Source: Cytobacillus sp. S13-E01
GTDB lineage: Bacteria > Bacillota > Bacilli > Bacillales > Bacillaceae_L
DNA length: 64,000 nt
Reading direction: 5' to 3'
NCBI RefSeq assembly: GCF_029193815.1
Contig: NZ_JARFVC010000002.1
Coordinates: 62,001-126,000 of the forward strand
The notes beneath the pieces were generated by a model. The model had not been told where the DNA came from. It made no database searches and saw only the letters and a list, made by a program, of their open reading frames with translations. The position numbers were made by a program, and so were the translations under genes. Positions 63,396-64,000 of the stretch are shown here, piece after piece. How positions within the stretch are numbered: position 1 is the stretch's first letter; the number at the start of each line of letters is the position of its first letter.

Positions 63396-63506
63396 ATGGA
63401 AGTTTATCAAGCTTTGAGTTTGATGATAGGATTCGGAATGTTGATCATTGCAATCTTGGCCTTTCATAAAGACAAAAAAAAATCACCCTTGAGCCTAGCA
63501 ACTTAG
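63396..63506 (+). CDS. Hol_Tox-type small membrane toxin (type I toxin-antitoxin)
   Basis: 36 residues, MEVYQALSLMIGFGMLIIAI, then LAFHKDKKKSPLSLAT. It has the Hol_Tox pattern (short N-terminus, one hydrophobic helix, Lys-rich tail) of TxpA/BsrE/BsrG-like toxins. The leader folds ACCCCT/AGGGGGT, placing the AGGGGG Shine-Dalgarno in a hairpin, typical of translation-controlled type I toxins. The stop overlaps a terminator hairpin. Such peptides insert in the membrane and are silenced by an antisense RNA. Confidence 0.8.
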   Translation: MEVYQALSLMIGFGMLIIAILAFHKDKKKSPLSLAT

Positions 63507-63519
63507 GGTGATTTTTTTA
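63478..63519. terminator. Shared bidirectional terminator of toxin and antitoxin
   Basis: AATCACCCT/AGGGTGATT (63481-63489, 63505-63513), extended by A-runs and T-runs on both sides. Confidence 0.85.
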
Positions 63520-63570
63520 AAGAATATTGGTTTTAAAGGATTCTCCCTTAGAGAAAACTTCTATTATGCC

Positions 63571-63610
63571 AAACGGTAGGTGTTAGCGCACTTACCGTTC
63601 TTTTTTATTT
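63571..63610 (+). terminator. Second plus-strand terminator
   Basis: AACGGTAGGTG/CACTTACCGTT with a 6-base loop, then CTTTTTTATTTT. It would stop toxin transcripts that pass the first hairpin. These would fully overlap the antisense RNA. Confidence 0.8.
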
Positions 63611-63742
63611 TATGTTATCTTATTTATATTATAACAGTATTTTGAATAAATTCAAATATGGTATAGATATACCTGGTGATTTGCTTAAAATTATGGAGTA
63701 AAATAAATACATTTCATCCTACTGTAACCTTTAGGTGATAAT

Positions 63743-63937
63743 ATGACAATTGACCGAAGTAAATATTGTTTATACTGTATGAAAAGAGATAACAAAGTAA
63801 AAAGCTTAAAACCAGTCTATGATTTGACTGATCAAAAACTAGTTGGATATTACTGTGAAATTCATTACCCTGAGATTATTAAATTTCAAAATCTACAAGA
63901 AGCAGAAAGGATAACACCGTTTCTAAACGTGTTTTAA
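63743..63937 (+). CDS. Small cysteine-containing protein, 64 residues
   Basis: Starts MTIDRSKYCLYCMKRDNKVK and later has GYYCEIHYPE. The Cys-x2-Cys and Cys-x2-His pattern suggests a small zinc finger. AGGTGATA precedes the ATG. I do not recognise the family. Confidence 0.65.
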   Translation: MTIDRSKYCLYCMKRDNKVKSLKPVYDLTDQKLVGYYCEIHYPEIIKFQNLQEAERITPFLNVF

Positions 63938-64000
63938 AAGAAACGACAAAGCCTGTAATAGATATCCGTAAAAAAGATGCACTTGAATTATTTAATGGGT
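63938..64000. other. Right edge of window
   Basis: 62 bases after the small gene; no feature recognised. Confidence 0.3.

Larger units (their letters stand above)
63473..63621 (-). ncRNA. Candidate antisense antitoxin RNA
   Basis: On the minus strand TTGAAT (63650-63655), a 16-base spacer and TGTTATAAT (extended -10, 63628-63636) would start an RNA near 63621. It runs left over the 3' end of the toxin mRNA and ends at the hairpin AATCACCCT/AGGGTGATT, followed on the minus strand by TTTTTTTTTG. Length about 145-150 bases, like RatA and as-bsrG. Confidence 0.6.

Overview
The window is low-GC DNA from an aerobic, endospore-forming member of the Bacillaceae (Bacillus sensu lato). Supporting this are a CotF-type coat protein, a DesK/DesR/Des cold-adaptation cassette, HutP-type control of histidine catabolism, an L-box lysine riboswitch, strong AGGAGG ribosome binding sites, frequent TTG and GTG starts, and a Hol_Tox type I toxin. 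I cannot name the species. No rRNA, tRNA, prophage, intact IS element or CRISPR array was seen.

Layout. 1-3.4 kb: a threonine dehydratase (cut by the window edge) with RidA, a biotin-dependent carboxyltransferase, and two gene remnants (acyl-CoA ligase tail, GNAT acetyltransferase). 3.43-4.21 kb: a 51-bp tandem repeat with a higher-order 204-bp period. 4.3-8.9 kb: a RocB-like hydrolase and, on the other strand, a lysine-riboswitch-controlled amino-acid ABC transporter. 9.3-14.1 kb: a glycosyltransferase, a selenophosphate synthetase (selD) read through an in-frame UGA, and a PhnD/PhnE/PhnC-type ABC importer. 14.2-22.9 kb: a polysaccharide deacetylase, then an opposing operon with a complete branched-chain-type ABC importer and two acyl-CoA ligases. 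23.3-31.8 kb: LysE exporter, secreted deacetylase, ExoA, the des operon and a coat protein. 32.4-36.6 kb: tyrosine/homogentisate degradation. 36.9-45.4 kb: patatin lipase, VTT membrane protein, PBP4-type carboxypeptidase, Suv3-like RNA helicase, CAP-domain lipoprotein. 45.8-48.8 kb: an acyl-CoA dehydrogenase/SDR/MaoC operon. 49-54.6 kb: SulP permease, gamma-glutamyltransferase and a decayed TctCBA transporter. 54.9-62.9 kb: the complete hut pathway in an unusual order. 63-64 kb: a small regulator, a type I toxin-antitoxin module and a small Cys-rich protein.

How it works together. Most of the window serves catabolism of amino acids and acyl compounds: histidine to glutamate (hutUIG, hutH), tyrosine to fumarate and acetoacetate (hppD, hmgA, FAH family), arginine-related hydrolysis (rocB), lysine uptake, and CoA-activated acids. 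A shared palindrome (TACTAACCGGTTAGTA type) precedes both the carboxyltransferase unit and the acyl-CoA dehydrogenase operon and probably marks a common acyl-CoA regulon.

The most notable points are the Sec-encoding selD beside a SenB-like glycosyltransferase, a run of four NAG triplets at heptad spacing between hutP and hutH, a dispersed intergenic repeat family with about seven copies, and clear traces of gene decay (tctA, tctB, tctC, GNAT, STAS domain, acyl-CoA ligase, alpha/beta hydrolase).
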